A stretch of 64,000 nucleotides of DNA from Chara braunii (lineage: Eukaryota; Streptophyta; Charophyceae; Charales; Characeae). The notes beneath the pieces are model-generated. The model was not told the origin of the DNA. It worked only from the letters and a program-made list of their open reading frames with translations, and searched no databases. The stretch is taken from positions 1,044,667 through 1,108,666 of the forward strand of contig BFEA01000198.1 in the NCBI GenBank assembly GCA_003427395.1. The letters run 5' to 3'. Both the position numbers and the translations under genes were made by a program. Below are positions 19,306 through 31,483 of the stretch, piece after piece; within the stretch, counting starts at the first letter, position 1, and every line of letters starts with the position of its first letter.

Positions 19306-22022
19306 TGTGACATAAACGTACTTCCCCCGTTTTTTTTTGTTTTCTTTTTCCAAAACAGGGGCCTAGTGCCCAAGGTCATATTATCATATGGAATATAACA
19401 CAGACACACGCCTCTTCTCATTATGGCTGGAAGAGCCTTCGCCACTGCTCCCATAGAGACAGCTTCCCTATACAACAAGATGAAAATTGAGATTAAGGGT
19501 TGAGCATTGATTGCTTCCCCAAGGAGGAAGGATTAACCCAGCCCCCTAGACAATCGAATTCTGCCCCACGGAATTACAGCAGAGCAAAGAACTCGATCAC
19601 CTCCCTGGTCCTAGTCAAAACCCTAATTGAATTGACCAAGTAACGCCCCCGTGAGATGGAATGACCTCGAAGCCCAACAGAAGAGGAAGGGTTCAGCAAG
19701 CAAGCCCCTGCCACATGGCGAAACTCCTAGCTTTTTTACGAGAAGGGGAGGCGACCGTACCATCAAAGCTCCTAGATCAAGATGTCTGCAAACCATTTCA
19801 GTACATAGCTAATCAAGTCCATCATTTCTCAAAATCAATCTGATGAAGTAGAGTCAGTCCAAAACAAGTCAAACCACATCAAATCCGATATCCTTAACTC
19901 TACCCAACTCAATCAATTCTAATCAATTATAATAAAAACAGTCGAATCTAGTCTAGTCAAAACCAATCAAATTACATTCGGAACAGTGTCAACTAGAAGC
20001 CAAAGGGATAGCCCATATTCGTTTCTTCTGTAGAATGTAAGAGAAACACTAGAAAATACGCCGGAGGAGGGTGAGAGAAAATCAAGAACATCATAAGCAG
20101 CCATCCGTCCCCCCAGTTAATAAGAGAAAGCGTCTCAAGTCCCATGAAACCCACTGTGACGAGATTTATTCAGTCATATCGAAACCAAGGTGGCTCCACC
20201 CAGCAAGCACACGAGGGGAGACGAACTCCATTTGTCCTCCACCTGTAAAAGGAGGAAATTATCTCCCTTAACCCCATCCTCTAACCCACCCCCACTCGCC
20301 TCCTTCCACCCTGTTTGATCCGCCGAGAGTTGAGCTGCCTCACACCAGACGACCCGCCCGACCTCTCCTCCCCGCCCCCACTCTGCCCTACCACTTTGGC
20401 CGAGAGAAAAACGGAAAATAACTCGCCCCTGTCAGCAGGAGGTAGATTAGAAAGAGACAGAGATGGGAGAGGAAATGAGGGGGTTATAATTGGAAGGGGG
20501 GCAAAACACACATCTGATTCCTCTTTCTCCCTCTGCCGCTCACCTCCCTTCACCCGAGCCAGCGTTGAAGATAGCGGGCCTATTGTCGGTCTAGAGTCTG
20601 CCATGGACGTGCCACACAACGCCGTTATTGTAAATATTGGTATTGTTGATGTTAGCGCCAGTATCGATGGTGATTTTGTTGTTGATGGAGCCTGCGCCAC
20701 TGTTAATATTGATATTGTTGTTGATGAAGCCGATTTCGGCGCAGGCGTTGTAGATAGCAATATAGCGTATGATGTTGATTTTTTCGAAGGTCTAGCGCTG
20801 GTGAAGACGAGGCTCATTTGAGCTTCGTTGCCATGATCGTCGTCGACGACTACCTGGCCTCCCACCATGCTAGTCCCCGTCTCGGCAACGTCGAGCCCCC
20901 TGGAGCTGATGCCCACCGAGCCCGTCGGGTGGGAGTGCTCCGTGCGTTCGCGCGCCTGAACTTCCGCCCGTTTCTTGATTCGACATTGGTTTCCCTACAA
21001 GGCAACATGGTTTTGGCATCTTTTTTTTTTTTTTTTCCTTTTTTGAAAAAGCCCAGGTTGTTATAGAGGTGGGATACTAGACGGATGGCAGTCACCCACA
21101 ACACTCGGCCACTCGATTGCCCAGATGAACCCCTCTGAAGACCCACTCACCCTTCCTCTTATCTTTTTGCCATGGCGCACCCCCACCCCCCATGTCCTAC
21201 CCTAGTATTAACCACCCAGGACCATCACCCATTGTCATCATGACGGGGTGACCTGACCAGACAGCGGTTGCAGGTACCGAGGCTAAGCAGAGGTGCCTAC
21301 CCCCTGCTCAGCCCCGGTTGAAGCAGACGTCGTGCAAGCCTGATTGCACGGGGACTTCGGGAGTTAGGTTTGAACATGCTACTACAGGTCTTCATGAGGG
21401 TGCACAGTGACTCCTATCTAGCTTAGTTACACAGCTTCGTAAGATCATCAGACAGTATTAGGATCAACAGTAAGGGGAAGTGCTGAAAATAGTTGAGGGT
21501 ATTGGGGCAGAGTTAAAACGAAGAAAAGAACGCGTAAAGGAAGAAGATCCTTAATTGCCGACAAGGTGTAAAGAGACGTCAAGCAGTCCTTCTAGCCTTC
21601 AGTGTGGAGAAGATTGAAGGGATCCTGAATCAACAGATCAATGAACAGGAGTTGTCAATTCTGAAGGTGCATTCCCTCTTGTTTAACTCAACCTCCCCTT
21701 AGCCCCTTTCCCTATAAATTCCCCCCATGATTGCCTGAGGCCAGGCCAGCAAATTGAATACACGAATTAAGAACACAACAATGACAATTCAGAGGAGTTT
21801 GAGAATTAAGGATTAATATCAGGATCAATTTCAATCGAAACTTCTTCATAGATACACGCATCACGTTTCTTCACAGATTGTCCCTTCGTTCACACACATC
21901 ATACGTGTTACACACCTAGTAGATACAGTCACAAGTATTACACACATCACATACACAGACTGCCTCTTCTTCACTCACATCACACATATCACACACCTAG
22001 TGATACACACGCGTCTTTTAAA
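19306..22022. other. no confident gene; probable LINE 5' region at the end
   Basis: Antisense frames around 20281-20916 show no known domain. A GT-rich segment at 20620-20780 repeats GTTGATG-like words, giving an Asp/Val/Ala-rich plus frame (20315-20821) that looks compositional. From about 21.85 to 22.02 kb short CACACATCAC-type words repeat just before the first LINE ORF and may belong to its 5' untranslated region. Confidence 0.3.
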
Positions 22023-24671
22023 ATGAAGCTCAACTTTCGTTGGGCAAAAGGACCAGAATCATTACTGTTCTATCATGGGGCAATGCGACATGCTGTGCTC
22101 AAACAGATGGGTCCATTACCGTATGCTCGCCCAAAGTTGACAGCAACCACTCAAAATGTGGGGTGGCTCACAAAGAGACTCACAAAGAGACTGTCAGGAA
22201 ATGAAGCTAAGATGTTATCCACACAAGGGATGGATACTCCCCCATCCTCATCATCGGTGTCATTCCAACAGGAAGAGGGGACAAGGGAGCTTTTTGGTTA
22301 TGAGTTTTCTGGGAAATCAGTAGCTCCATCGCCTATGCGTCCAGAGTTCGAAGGAATAAAAAACTCCTCTCAGACCAGTGATAACATTAACAGTGTGAAT
22401 GAGGTGGTTGTTAAGGATTTGATAATGGGAAAAACGAATGAGCAGAATGAGGAAGAAGTTTTGACGGAGGAAGAAAGGATGCAAGAAACACTTAAGACTC
22501 AACAAGCATCACAACAAGCAACGTAGGAAAAAAAAGAAAGCACATCATCTCAGGATCACAAGCAGCCCTCATGGGCACAGAAAGTGAAAGAATCTTTACA
22601 AGATAAAACATTGAATATTCAGCGTCCGTCGATTGATCCTACTAGCTCCGCCCCTGAGGAACTGAAGGTTCCACTCAGGAACCTATCATCGGCTAGGGGA
22701 TACTTTCTCTCGCTCTTCCTCCTCCCGTCTGAACAACTTGTAATCGAGCAAGGGGGACGGAAGACACTGATAAAGTCTTATCCACAGGATAAACTGGCGC
22801 AGCGCGACTCCGTTTATACCAAACACGCTAGTAATTGGATCTTCTACGATAATGTTGCATATAGGTCAGTTAACGATAAGATCAAATTCATCTGTAAGAG
22901 ACTAGAATCACTGAGGAATGGGCCAGAAGGAGTCAGAGAGTTTTTTCTAATTCAGTCAATTACGCCTACGGTTTTCATTGTGCTCTGTCTTTTTGACAAA
23001 GACAAGGTCAGAATGGACGCATGGAGAAAAATACTATGGGATCAGGCTGAGGTCAGAATCTACCCATGGCTCCCTAAGAAGGTCGGCCCAGAGGAAAAGA
23101 GGGACCAACTCATGAAAGACTTTTACTGGGTCGAATTCAGACACATACCAATTGAAGTCCAGGCCGCTTTTATCCATGATTTTGGGCAGCAATTTAAAAT
23201 AGTTGATTTTATCAACCCGCTGCCATCATATGTGGCAAAGCGAGATGATTACTTAATGCTGGCCCTAGATCTTCCTAAAGATCAACTTTTCTCATTGGAT
23301 GATATCATACCTTTCAAGATAGGGGGTAGAGTCTATCAAATTCACACTGCGCATAAGTTCCGGCCCTGGTGTTTTAAGTGTAAGGCGTATGGTCACCTTC
23401 ACAATGATTATGCATGCCCCCATCATCCCCAGCATGCGATCTTTCCAGACCAGCGCCTCAAACGGGATCTGCAAAAACCAAATAAATGGCTTCCGACGGT
23501 ATCTGGTTATGAAGGGTGGGTTTACCGGGAGGACATGAATCAAGTGGGTCAGCCAGTGGGCTGGGTTTGGGAAGGGAGGAGTGATGTTCACATAACTCCC
23601 CGCCCACCAGTAGACTGGCTCCCTCCTCAAGCACCTCCTCTCCAATCTCATCCCTTATCCCAAGTTGGAAAGGCGTCTCAGAATACCCAAGTCAGGCAGG
23701 GCCTGATGTCTGGGTCCAAAAATCAGATAAGGAAGGGAGATATGCAAGGCAATCACAATATTGGTAATGAGGATAACGACGTGATGCAACCAGGGGGAGA
23801 GGTAGGGAATCGGAAAAATCAGAAGTATAAAGGATTGACCACTCCACCACCGGGTATTGGGGAGAGGACTGTGGGTTTCAAGGCGACAGATTACCTGCCA
23901 AAAAAAGATTTTGGAGGAACTTCAGAATGGAGGGTGGTTAAAAGGAAGGAAACAATAAAGCATAAGGACTTTCCCGACAACCAAACTGAGGCACTAAATC
24001 AGTACTCTTTGCTGAAGAAGGAAGCTGAAAGAAGGGGTGAATTAAAGAGAGGAGGAAAACAAGTGGAGGAATTAGAAAAAGCAGACTCTGATTCAGAAGA
24101 AACTGAAGGGGTTCCAATGGATATAGACCCATTCAGAGCTGTTTTTGGACCAGAACCAATGGATATTGAGCCTGTGCATCCCTGTATGCCTCCCCCATTG
24201 GTTCAACCTGCTGAGATTTTGGATAACTCTGTTGCTAGGAACGTGGAATCCGTTGTTCTCCAAATTTCTGATTGGTTGCTATGCAACCTGAAGAACCAAC
24301 ACCCTGAATTATCTGATGTGTCGTGGTCTCAAATTTTTGAAGATTTAATTCTGATAGTAGGAAGTAGTAAGAGTTTGGAAGTAATCATGCTTTTAGGACC
24401 TCCGCCGGGGGTTACATGGGATGAGATCTGCGCCAAACTCTTATCAGTAATCTCTATTAAATTTAATCACACTCTCCTGTCCATATTTGTTAATCTACTT
24501 ACCTTGCAGAATCGGTTCCAACCCCTTTTGAGGCAGGGGGAAGAAGAGGAAGGGGACAAGGACCAAAGACAGATAATTACTAAATCTGCACGGGGAGTTG
24601 AGTCTGTTGAATCTTCTCATTCTTTGGGTCCAGTAAAGGCAGCCCAAACAGTCTCAACAGGGAGGAAATGA
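22023..24671 (+). pseudogene. LINE ORF1 (RNA-binding, CCHC), one internal stop
   Basis: The frame opens MKLNFRWAKGPESLLFYHGA and runs to 24671 with one TAG at 22524-22526. The central part (MDAWRKILWDQAEVRIYPWL, then YWVEFRHIPIEVQ) matches the domain preceding the knuckle in plant LINE ORF1 proteins (DUF4283-like by pattern). A knuckle follows at 23370-23417: Cys-X2-Cys-X4-His-X6-Cys (CFKCKAYGH). The C-terminal third is Pro/Gly- and acid-rich with the repeated phrase PMDI. It probably coats LINE RNA. Confidence 0.8.
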
Positions 24672-25824
24672 TATTGGGACACATCTCCCTGGTTCAGAAA
24701 TACAACAAATAGAACAGTCCAGATTCAAAGTTGTGATTTCGGAGCTTACAGGGGAAAAGAAGTTTGTGCAGCTCCCTAAGGGACAACAACCTTCTGCTTC
24801 AGATAAGCACAACCATGGGATACCGAAGAAAGATTGCGTGGTGCCTAAGCCCTCAGAGTCTGATGGATCTCAGGTAAATTCAGAGTATTGTGATACTCAT
24901 CAGACTAATATTGGGAACGCTGCTGATGGTACTGATGATGGTACTCTTGAAATGCAACCATTATCACAGAACCATAATGCTGCACTACTTCTCATGGGAA
25001 CCACAAATGTTACTAGTACTGAAGATCGCTCTTCTGCAATCCTAATGGAAAATGTAAGTACTAGTGATAAAGATGTGGTAAGAACAGTAAAATCTCTTAC
25101 TGTTTCTATCACGGTCGATGATCACTTTTCTGCAGTCCTCAAGGACAAAACAAGTACTAGTGATAAAGAGATGGTAAGAGCAGTAAAATCTCTTCCTATA
25201 TCAGTGATTAAGGAAAAAAGTTAATCGGAGAAGTTTTCCTTGATACAGATGATGAGCCAAGTGGTGGATCTTACTGAAGATCTTCCAAATGGAATTCAGG
25301 AAAGGACTCTGGTTGAATATACAGAAAGAAAGGGAGATGCAGCAGATGTAGCAGATTTGGTAGATTTGACAGAAAAAGAATTTCCTCAAATTCACAAAAA
25401 TTCCAAAATTCTACTAGATTCTGAACTCACAACTAAGAGACAAAGGATGAAGCATCGTTTGGCTAAAGGGCAAGGAGGCCTATCCCCTACTAAAATTAGT
25501 ATAGGCATCTTTCCGGTCAGACTTAAAGAAGGTGGTTGGGAGGTAGGTCTTTCTGTCCCTCCAGGGGCAGTTTATAAGGAAGTCACTATATTAGGTACTG
25601 CTTTGCCGTCTCTTTCATTATCCTCCTTATCAGACTGCCCCCATAGAAATACATCTATCAAAGAGGAATTATGGAGCTCCATCAACAAAAATTTTCCACC
25701 GGGAGGTACGTCTATGTTCAACGTGACTGAGGGGGAACACAAATTAGCAGATTGGGATGTCTTTTTGAAATATGAAGTGAATAAACAGAATAACCTCAAG
25801 TGGCTCAATCAGGAGTCCCTATAA
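24670..25824 (+). pseudogene. Acidic Ser/Thr-rich extension of LINE ORF1, with SUMO-interaction-like motifs
   Basis: In the next frame, about 385 residues follow the ORF1 stop with one TAA at 25222. The region is Ser/Thr/Asp-rich, carries a 32-codon duplication (25027-25218), then VVDLTED (25261-25281) and LVDLTEKE (25357-25380). The core V-D-L-T matches SUMO-interacting motifs known in other proteins. The junction with ORF1 looks like a one-base indel, so the region was probably once part of the same protein or of the ORF2 N-terminus. Function inferred only. Confidence 0.5.
25027..25218 (+). repeat. 96-bp in-frame duplication
   Basis: TCTGCA starts corresponding positions at 25033 and 25129. 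Both copies encode SSAILMENVSTSDKDVVRTV-like and SAVLKDKTSTSDKEMVRAV-like sequence. The period of 96 bp equals 32 codons, so the frame is kept. Confidence 0.85.
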
Positions 25825-25928
25825 GAACTTCAAATGTTGAAGGTAAAAGCAAGTAAGTTCTGGTCGGAAACTGATGTGGGTACGCTGCTGGTCAGATTTT
25901 TGAGTGAACAAATTTTGGTGGCAAGGGG

Positions 25929-26911
25929 GTGTTTGGATTCTGCCCTGTGGCAGGACTACTAAGTGTCCCCTCCAAATTTCCTAATCGTATTCTCACCCCC
26001 GACAGTTTGCCTGCTGTGTTAACTTTCCTTTTTTGGATGGAAAAATTCAGTGCAATTGACGCCTTATATAATAAGGATCAAACATGGAAATCCCTCAGGA
26101 GACAGGCGGACTTAGATTTAAGATCCTCGAATGTTAATGGCCTTGCTTCTGCCAAGATCCAAAAGAAACAAGCCATTTATGATCATCTGAGAGGGATAGG
26201 GGGAAGAGAATAGCCTGAAGTTATATATATCCAAGAAACTCATCTCTTGGATACTGAGAACCATAACTATTGTCACAAACAGATATGTCCTCATAAAGCA
26301 TTCAGATCTCATTCACCTCGGCCAGGGAGTGCACGGGTGGTAATTTGGATTCCTCCTGGTTCCAAGGTAGAACCTGTTTATTGAGACAAGGATAAAGTAG
26401 AGGGTAGGTGGGTATATATTGTAGCCATGTTAGAACTTGAAATAATCAATATCCTATGCGTATATGGCCCAAATGAGGTAGGAGAACGACAACGTTTTTT
26501 CGAGACCCTTCTCCTAAACTTTCAGTTGGTATTCCATTAATAATGGCTGGGGATTTTAATGCCGCCCCGGATAGATCCTTGGACCGCTGGCGTGTTCCTA
26601 CACCATGTCCAGCATATGTTGAAGCTGATGAAATATTGATTGCCTCCTTAATCCAAACATTTAATCTTTTTGATTCGTTCCGCAGGTTAAACCTGTCTCA
26701 GCATTCTTATACATGCTTTAGGAAATCCCAAACTCGGATGGCTACCAAGTCACGAATAAATCTAATCCTCCTATCTGAAGAATTGGAAGGAGCACTTCAG
26801 ATAGCTGAAATTTTTCCTAGAAGCACTCTTTTGGGTCTTGACCATGCCATGTGTGTGCTCATACTCTCCTTCCAGAGTAAACAGACCAAGGAAAAGGGTA
26901 TCATAAGTTAA
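25929..26911 (+). pseudogene. LINE endonuclease (EEP/AP-like), broken
   Basis: Endonuclease landmarks appear in order: SSNVNGL (Asn), IYIQETHL (metal-binding Glu), VYGPN, AGDFNAAPDRS (Asp and Asn) and a C-terminal DH. Stops occur at 26211-26213 and about 26383, and the frame changes near 26530. In the SRID-like motif the Asp is replaced (SRINLILL), and the final SDH reads LDH. The enzyme would nick the target to prime reverse transcription, but this copy cannot. Confidence 0.85.
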
Positions 26912-27537
26912 ACACGTCTCATCTCAAAACGGATCTATTCAAAGAGTACTTAAAGGATGTATGGACTTTCTGGAGACATCAGAAGAACATTATCCAGGAT
27001 GACATTGAATGGTTCAACAACGGTCTAGTCTTTCTAAGTCGTAAATGCAATGAATATTCAAAATTATTAGCAGCAGAACATCATTCAACTGAATCACGCC
27101 TATATCAACGTATTCAATGGCTACAACTCTTGGAATTTGATACTGAAAATGAGAACAATAATGAATTAGTTGCCTAAGAAATTCATGATTTACATAGTCG
27201 ATTACTGTCCCACATGGAATATCGTTGGCAAGGGGTCAGGATTAGGGGTAAACTTAGGAAACATGGTACAGAGGGTGCTATGGATGCAAGATTCTTTGCA
27301 ATGGCTAAAGTTCGGACAGGGAGAATAATCATTGAGGTTCTAGCCAATCTGCGGCATATGAATGATCCATTGGCCACCTCGACAGCTGAATGTACGAAAA
27401 CTGCTAAAGATTTTTTTTAAGAACGTTTTTTATCGGGAACCGGTGACACTCCTTAAAACCAGCGGAAAAAAAAAATTGATGATTTTTTGATGCCATGAAC
27501 AAAAACCCTTTCAGAATTTCAAAAAAATCAACTAGAA
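26912..27537 (+). pseudogene. LINE endonuclease-RT linker
   Basis: Open pieces read FKEYLKDVWTFWRHQKNIIQ, then MDARFFAMAKVRTGRIIIEV and TAECTKTAKDFF, the usual helical linker before the RT of plant LINEs. Several stops interrupt it. Its frame leads into the RT at 27538. Confidence 0.65.
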
Positions 27538-28500
27538 ATGGCCTTAACAAAAGAAGAAGTATGGACTGCGCTTATGCTAATGGAAGAAAAAAAGACCCCA
27601 GGTATAGATGGACTGCCCAAGGAATTCTGGGAATCTCTGTGGAATTTTATATCACAAGATTTAATGGATTTTTATCATGCAGTATGGGAATCTGGACAGA
27701 TGGGAGAAATTGTGGGGCAAGGGGTCTTAACCTTATTATACAAGAAAGGAGATAAATGTAATATTCGTAATTATAGACCTATAACACTCTTTTCTGTAGT
27801 ATATAAACTCATATCTAAAGTTTTAAATAATCGGTTGAATAAGTTCATTGCTGACATAATCCATCCCTCCCAAACCGGGTTTATTCAAGGGAGGAATATC
27901 TAGGATAATATTCTTCTTATTAATGAACTTATTAAATTATCACGACGATCGGAGCATAATGCTACATTCATATTCATTGACTTTGAAAAGGCATATGATC
28001 ATGTGGATTGGTTCTTCTTGGATAAATGCCTAGAGAAAATGAATTTTGGCCCTAACTTCAGAAGATGGGTTAAAATCTTGCATGAAAATGCAACAACAAG
28101 AGTAATGATCAATGAAAATGTGACACTTCCTATTTCACTTAAGAGATCGGTAAGACAGGGCGATCCGATCGCCCCGCTACTATTTGTGATCATTATGGAA
28201 ACCCTAGCAGCTAACCTTCGTCAACATAAAGATATTAAACGTATCCAAATTTCTTCTATTCCAGAGGATGCTGTCCCAGTTTACTTCCTTTTCACTGACG
28301 ACCTCTCTCTGATGGTAGATGTCTCTCAGGAAAACCTAGAAGCTATTAAACGAATCATGGATGTCTTTTGCGAACTTTCGGATATGAGGGTAAACTGGGG
28401 AAATAAAATTATGGGATGGTGGATTCACTACCAAGGAGTAAGGCCCCAAAACAACCACGGATTAAATGACTTTCTCCTGAGATGCCAATTAGAGTTTTAG
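27538..28500 (+). pseudogene. LINE reverse transcriptase
   Basis: Motifs in order: KTPGIDGLPKEFW, YKKGDKCNIRNYRPITLFSV, FIDFEKAYDHVDW (motif A), SVRQGDPIAPLLF (motif B) and YFLFTDDLSLMVD (motif C). The catalytic box at 28291-28302 is Phe-Thr-Asp-Asp in place of the usual Phe/Tyr-Ala-Asp-Asp, with both Asp kept. A TAG at 27901 follows QGRNI. The frame is lost at about 28440-28500. Confidence 0.95.
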
Positions 28501-30076
28501 GGATTTTCATATCAGCTCTAGGGAAACCAATATCTAACAATGTTGGGATTTTACAACAAGCTCAGTCTAAGCTGGAATTATGGAGAGATAAGCACACCTC
28601 ACTACTGAGAAGAACGCTAGCTATTAACAATGTGGTATTTTAGCCTCTATTTGGTATAAATCAGCATTATGGGTTTTGGATAAAACGAATACTAGGGCAT
28701 TCCAAAGACAACTGACAATTTTTTTATGGCGAGGAAATCATGAATGTGAAAATGTTATCAGCAGGGTAGCATGGCTATCAGTAATTCAACCAAAAGTTAA
28801 AGGTGACCTTGGCATCATTGACCCTACTACTCAAGCTATGGCCCTTTCAATTCAATGGTTAAAACGACTTTGATTTAATCCCCAAACTCCCTAGTCTTTT
28901 CTGGCTTGTGAACAAATTAGAAGATTACCACCGCCTACTTTAGAGGAAATGGACCCTCTTATGTGGCTAGAAAATCGATTCTGGTCCCTCCCTAGAGGCT
29001 CTTTACTTCAAACCTCTCAGGAGGATTCTTCTGATCGTCAAGCAGCTAGAAATGATCTTCACAGAGATCCCTTTTGGATTAATTTAATAAAAACTTGGAG
29101 GAAACTACCCCTTCATGATAAGATTCATCCTAAAAGATGGGAAGAAGTATGTCAGCAACCATTATTTAACAATACATTTGTTAGAGATACTCATGGTTGC
29201 ACTCTTAACTGCTCAGACTCACCATGGAAAGGGTGGATTAAGAAAGGGGTCGTTCGCATCAGAGACATTTGGAGTTTTGAGAACAAAAATTGGATAGAAT
29301 CCTCGATCCTCCAGGAGTGCTTGAGACATTGTCACCATCAGAAAGAAGCACTGAGCAGGATAATTGACATAATACCATTAAAGTGGGTCAGAATTCTTAA
29401 ACAAGGGCCTAAATTAGTCGTCAATAATTGGGTATCCATCAAAGCACAACATGGGGTAGTTGGTAAGATAGTTGGAATCTCCAAAGAAAGGGACATCCTT
29501 CTCTCACTTTTTGATGTGCAAGCAGATGGTTTTCTTAAATCTAGAACACAAGAACATATTGAGTTGTTCAAAGGTGATCATGTATTTCATATCAGGTTGT
29601 TAGAGATTCAAGATAAATGGTTGGCTTTTAAGCCAGATACACCCATTTCTCACTTACCTATTAATCTTTTAAACTGGACCTGGTCTAGTTCACAAGGAAA
29701 GGGACACCCCTACTCTACATCGCTTCATAAATTATCAGTTAAATCTACCTATAGGATGCTTCGCCCAAGAGTAAACCTAAAAGACCGAATAGAAGCCCGG
29801 TGGATGAAAAATATAAATATAAGTAAAGAAGCGTTACAATCAGTTAAATGGTTTTTTTTAATTAAATCTCGGTCCGCCAAGGTACCATCTCTACAATGGC
29901 AAATTGCCCATCGCTGTCTTCCCACAAATAATTGGATTATAGATAGAACTTCATTAGAACAAAGGGGAATAACTCATCCATGGTGTAAGTTCTGCAAATC
30001 AGCCTTCTCTTCCAAACTAGTCCCGAAAATATTAGAATACATTTTTCTTCAATGCCCAGGATCAATTTGGCTATGA
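28501..30076 (+). pseudogene. LINE ORF2 C-terminal region with zf-RVT
   Basis: After frame changes near 28500 and 28645 the thumb-like region is readable (LTIFLWRGNHECENVISRVA; PKVKGDLGIIDPTTQAMAL). From 28949 to 30076 the frame is open: 375 residues ending in VPSLQWQIAHRCLPTNNW, WCKFCKSAF and FLQCPGS. This is the zf-RVT pattern found at the end of plant L1 ORF2. Confidence 0.85.
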
Positions 30077-30120
30077 CTATGGTGGGATAGAATCTGAAAT
30101 CAGCTGGGAACATCAATTTC

Positions 30121-30411
30121 TTGGCCTTGGAATTGGAAGACACTGCTCCTGGAACCTGGAATCCCTATCAGATTGATGACTTCACATTAAATTTATTTTC
30201 AGTTGGAAGGAGAGCAACTATTTGGGCAATATGGATACGAAGATGCACTTATGAAATGGAAGGAGCACGCTTGGATGGACAAGAATTTACTGAAACGATC
30301 AAGCAACATGTAGAAACAGAAATTACTATCAAATGGGAAAAACTTAAAGAAAAAATCTTGTTTCTCTCACAGAAAAAGGAAATCCTTCAACACATCACAC
30401 TCTTTAACTAA
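30121..30411 (+). pseudogene. LINE ORF2 extreme C-terminus
   Basis: The frame reads LFSVGRRATIWAIWIRRCTY then EMEGARLDGQEFTETIKQHV, the tail that normally follows zf-RVT in plant LINEs. One short frame change separates it from the main C-terminal frame. It ends at a TAA with no A-tail directly behind. Confidence 0.65.
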
Positions 30412-30816
30412 AGCTGGCTTGGGGGGGACAAGGGAAGAAGGCTAAGGCAGGTGGCTTCGGAGGGAGCTCAAGAAAATAATCAAAATATTCAGAATGGGTT
30501 TCAAAGGAATTACCGCTTGTCATTCAATGATTGGACTGAAGTTCACCCAGCCTGTCCACTAAGACCCCTCTCGGACTTCCCTGACCCTTTCCCTCCATCC
30601 AATCTATGTTTAGTTCCCAGATCATGGTATGGTCATGAATGATTCCATAAATCTATATTTAGTTCTCAGATCATAGAATGGTCATGTAAAGCTCTATGAA
30701 TAGTTGATATTGTGCTAGGAGGATATGTCTTTTCAGGCGCCCTGTTGAGGGTGAAGAGGCACAAGTGATCAATGCAACAATTTGTACTCTGATATGGATC
30801 AAGTTCATTTTGTAAA

Positions 30817-30920
30817 GGGACGCTGAACCCGTTTTTCAGCAGGTGCTGCTCCCCACCAATAGATGGAACCTTTCCCCAGGTGATAGTGGTGTCTACTCTT
30901 ATCAGCACCACTATCACAGG
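30817..30920 (-). repeat. SINE-family copy 1 (minus) with 12-bp hairpin
   Basis: The segment at 30817-30866 shares its core with copies at 33.87, 38.46 and 38.69 kb; on minus it reads GGTGGGGAGCAGCACCTG. Beside it, GTGATAGTGGTG (30880-30891) and CACCACTATCAC (30906-30917) form a perfect 12-bp stem. On minus, the GCTGATAAGAG element there resembles the head of the copy at 33.8 kb. It lies in the LINE 3' flank. Confidence 0.6.
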
Positions 30921-31078
30921 TAAGAGATGTTTAAAAAAAAAAAATAATAATAAATAAAAAAATGGTGATGATAGTGGGCTGGGTATCCTCCGTTCCCTCG
31001 TATGTCCCTGAAGCCACAAGCGGTTATCGGGTAGCTGAAAATTCAGGAATGAAAATTCTGAAGTGGGAGTTTTTGGCA

Positions 31079-31436
31079 GTCTGAAAATCCTGATTGGTCC
31101 TGAAGTAGTGAAAGGTCCGAAGACCATGAAAACCACCTGTTTAGGCAGGCTGCATCCTGAAGTGGTGAAGGGTGTCCTGAAGTGGTCAAGTGAGATTTTT
31201 GGGTAGTCTGAAAATCCTAAATGGTCCTGAAGTGGTGAAAGGTCCGAAGACCATGAAAACCACCCTTCACCACTTGAGGATGCAACCTGCCTAAACAGGT
31301 GGTTTTCAAGGTCTTCGGAGCTTTCACCACTTCAGGACCATTCAGGATTTTCAGACCTGAATGGTCCTGAAGTGGTGAAAGGTCCGAAGACCCTGAAAAC
31401 CACCTGTTTAGGCAGGTTGCATCCTGAAGTGGTGAA
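31079..31436. repeat. Compound fold-back repeat, 91-bp unit
   Basis: A unit of about 91 bp (TCTGAAAATCCTGAATGGTC to the final AAGTGGTGAA) occurs forward at 31079-31169, forward but partial at 31206-31264, inverted at 31265-31356 and forward at 31357-31436. The inverted copy can pair with either full neighbour over most of its length, so two alternative long hairpins are possible. It is non-coding. Confidence 0.85.
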
Positions 31437-31483
31437 GGGTGTCTTGAAGTGGTGATGAAAAATACGACTGTTGTTAACCTTCT

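Larger units (their letters stand above)
22023..30411 (+). mobile_element. L1-type LINE retrotransposon (degenerate)
   Basis: In order on the plus strand: ORF1 with CCHC knuckle, a long Ser/Thr/Asp-rich extension, an EEP endonuclease, a linker, a non-LTR reverse transcriptase, and a C-terminal zinc-binding domain (zf-RVT). This is the plant L1 plan. Several in-frame stops and frameshifts show that it is dead. The coding body of about 8.4 kb is long for a plant L1 because of the ORF1 extension. No clear poly(A) follows directly at 30411; an A-rich run lies at 30931-30961 after a SINE-like segment. Confidence 0.9.

Noticed and set aside
20281-20916. 211-codon minus frame and 168-codon plus frame
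   Set aside because: Both reflect a GT-repeat segment; Ser/Thr or Asp/Val bias and no motif.
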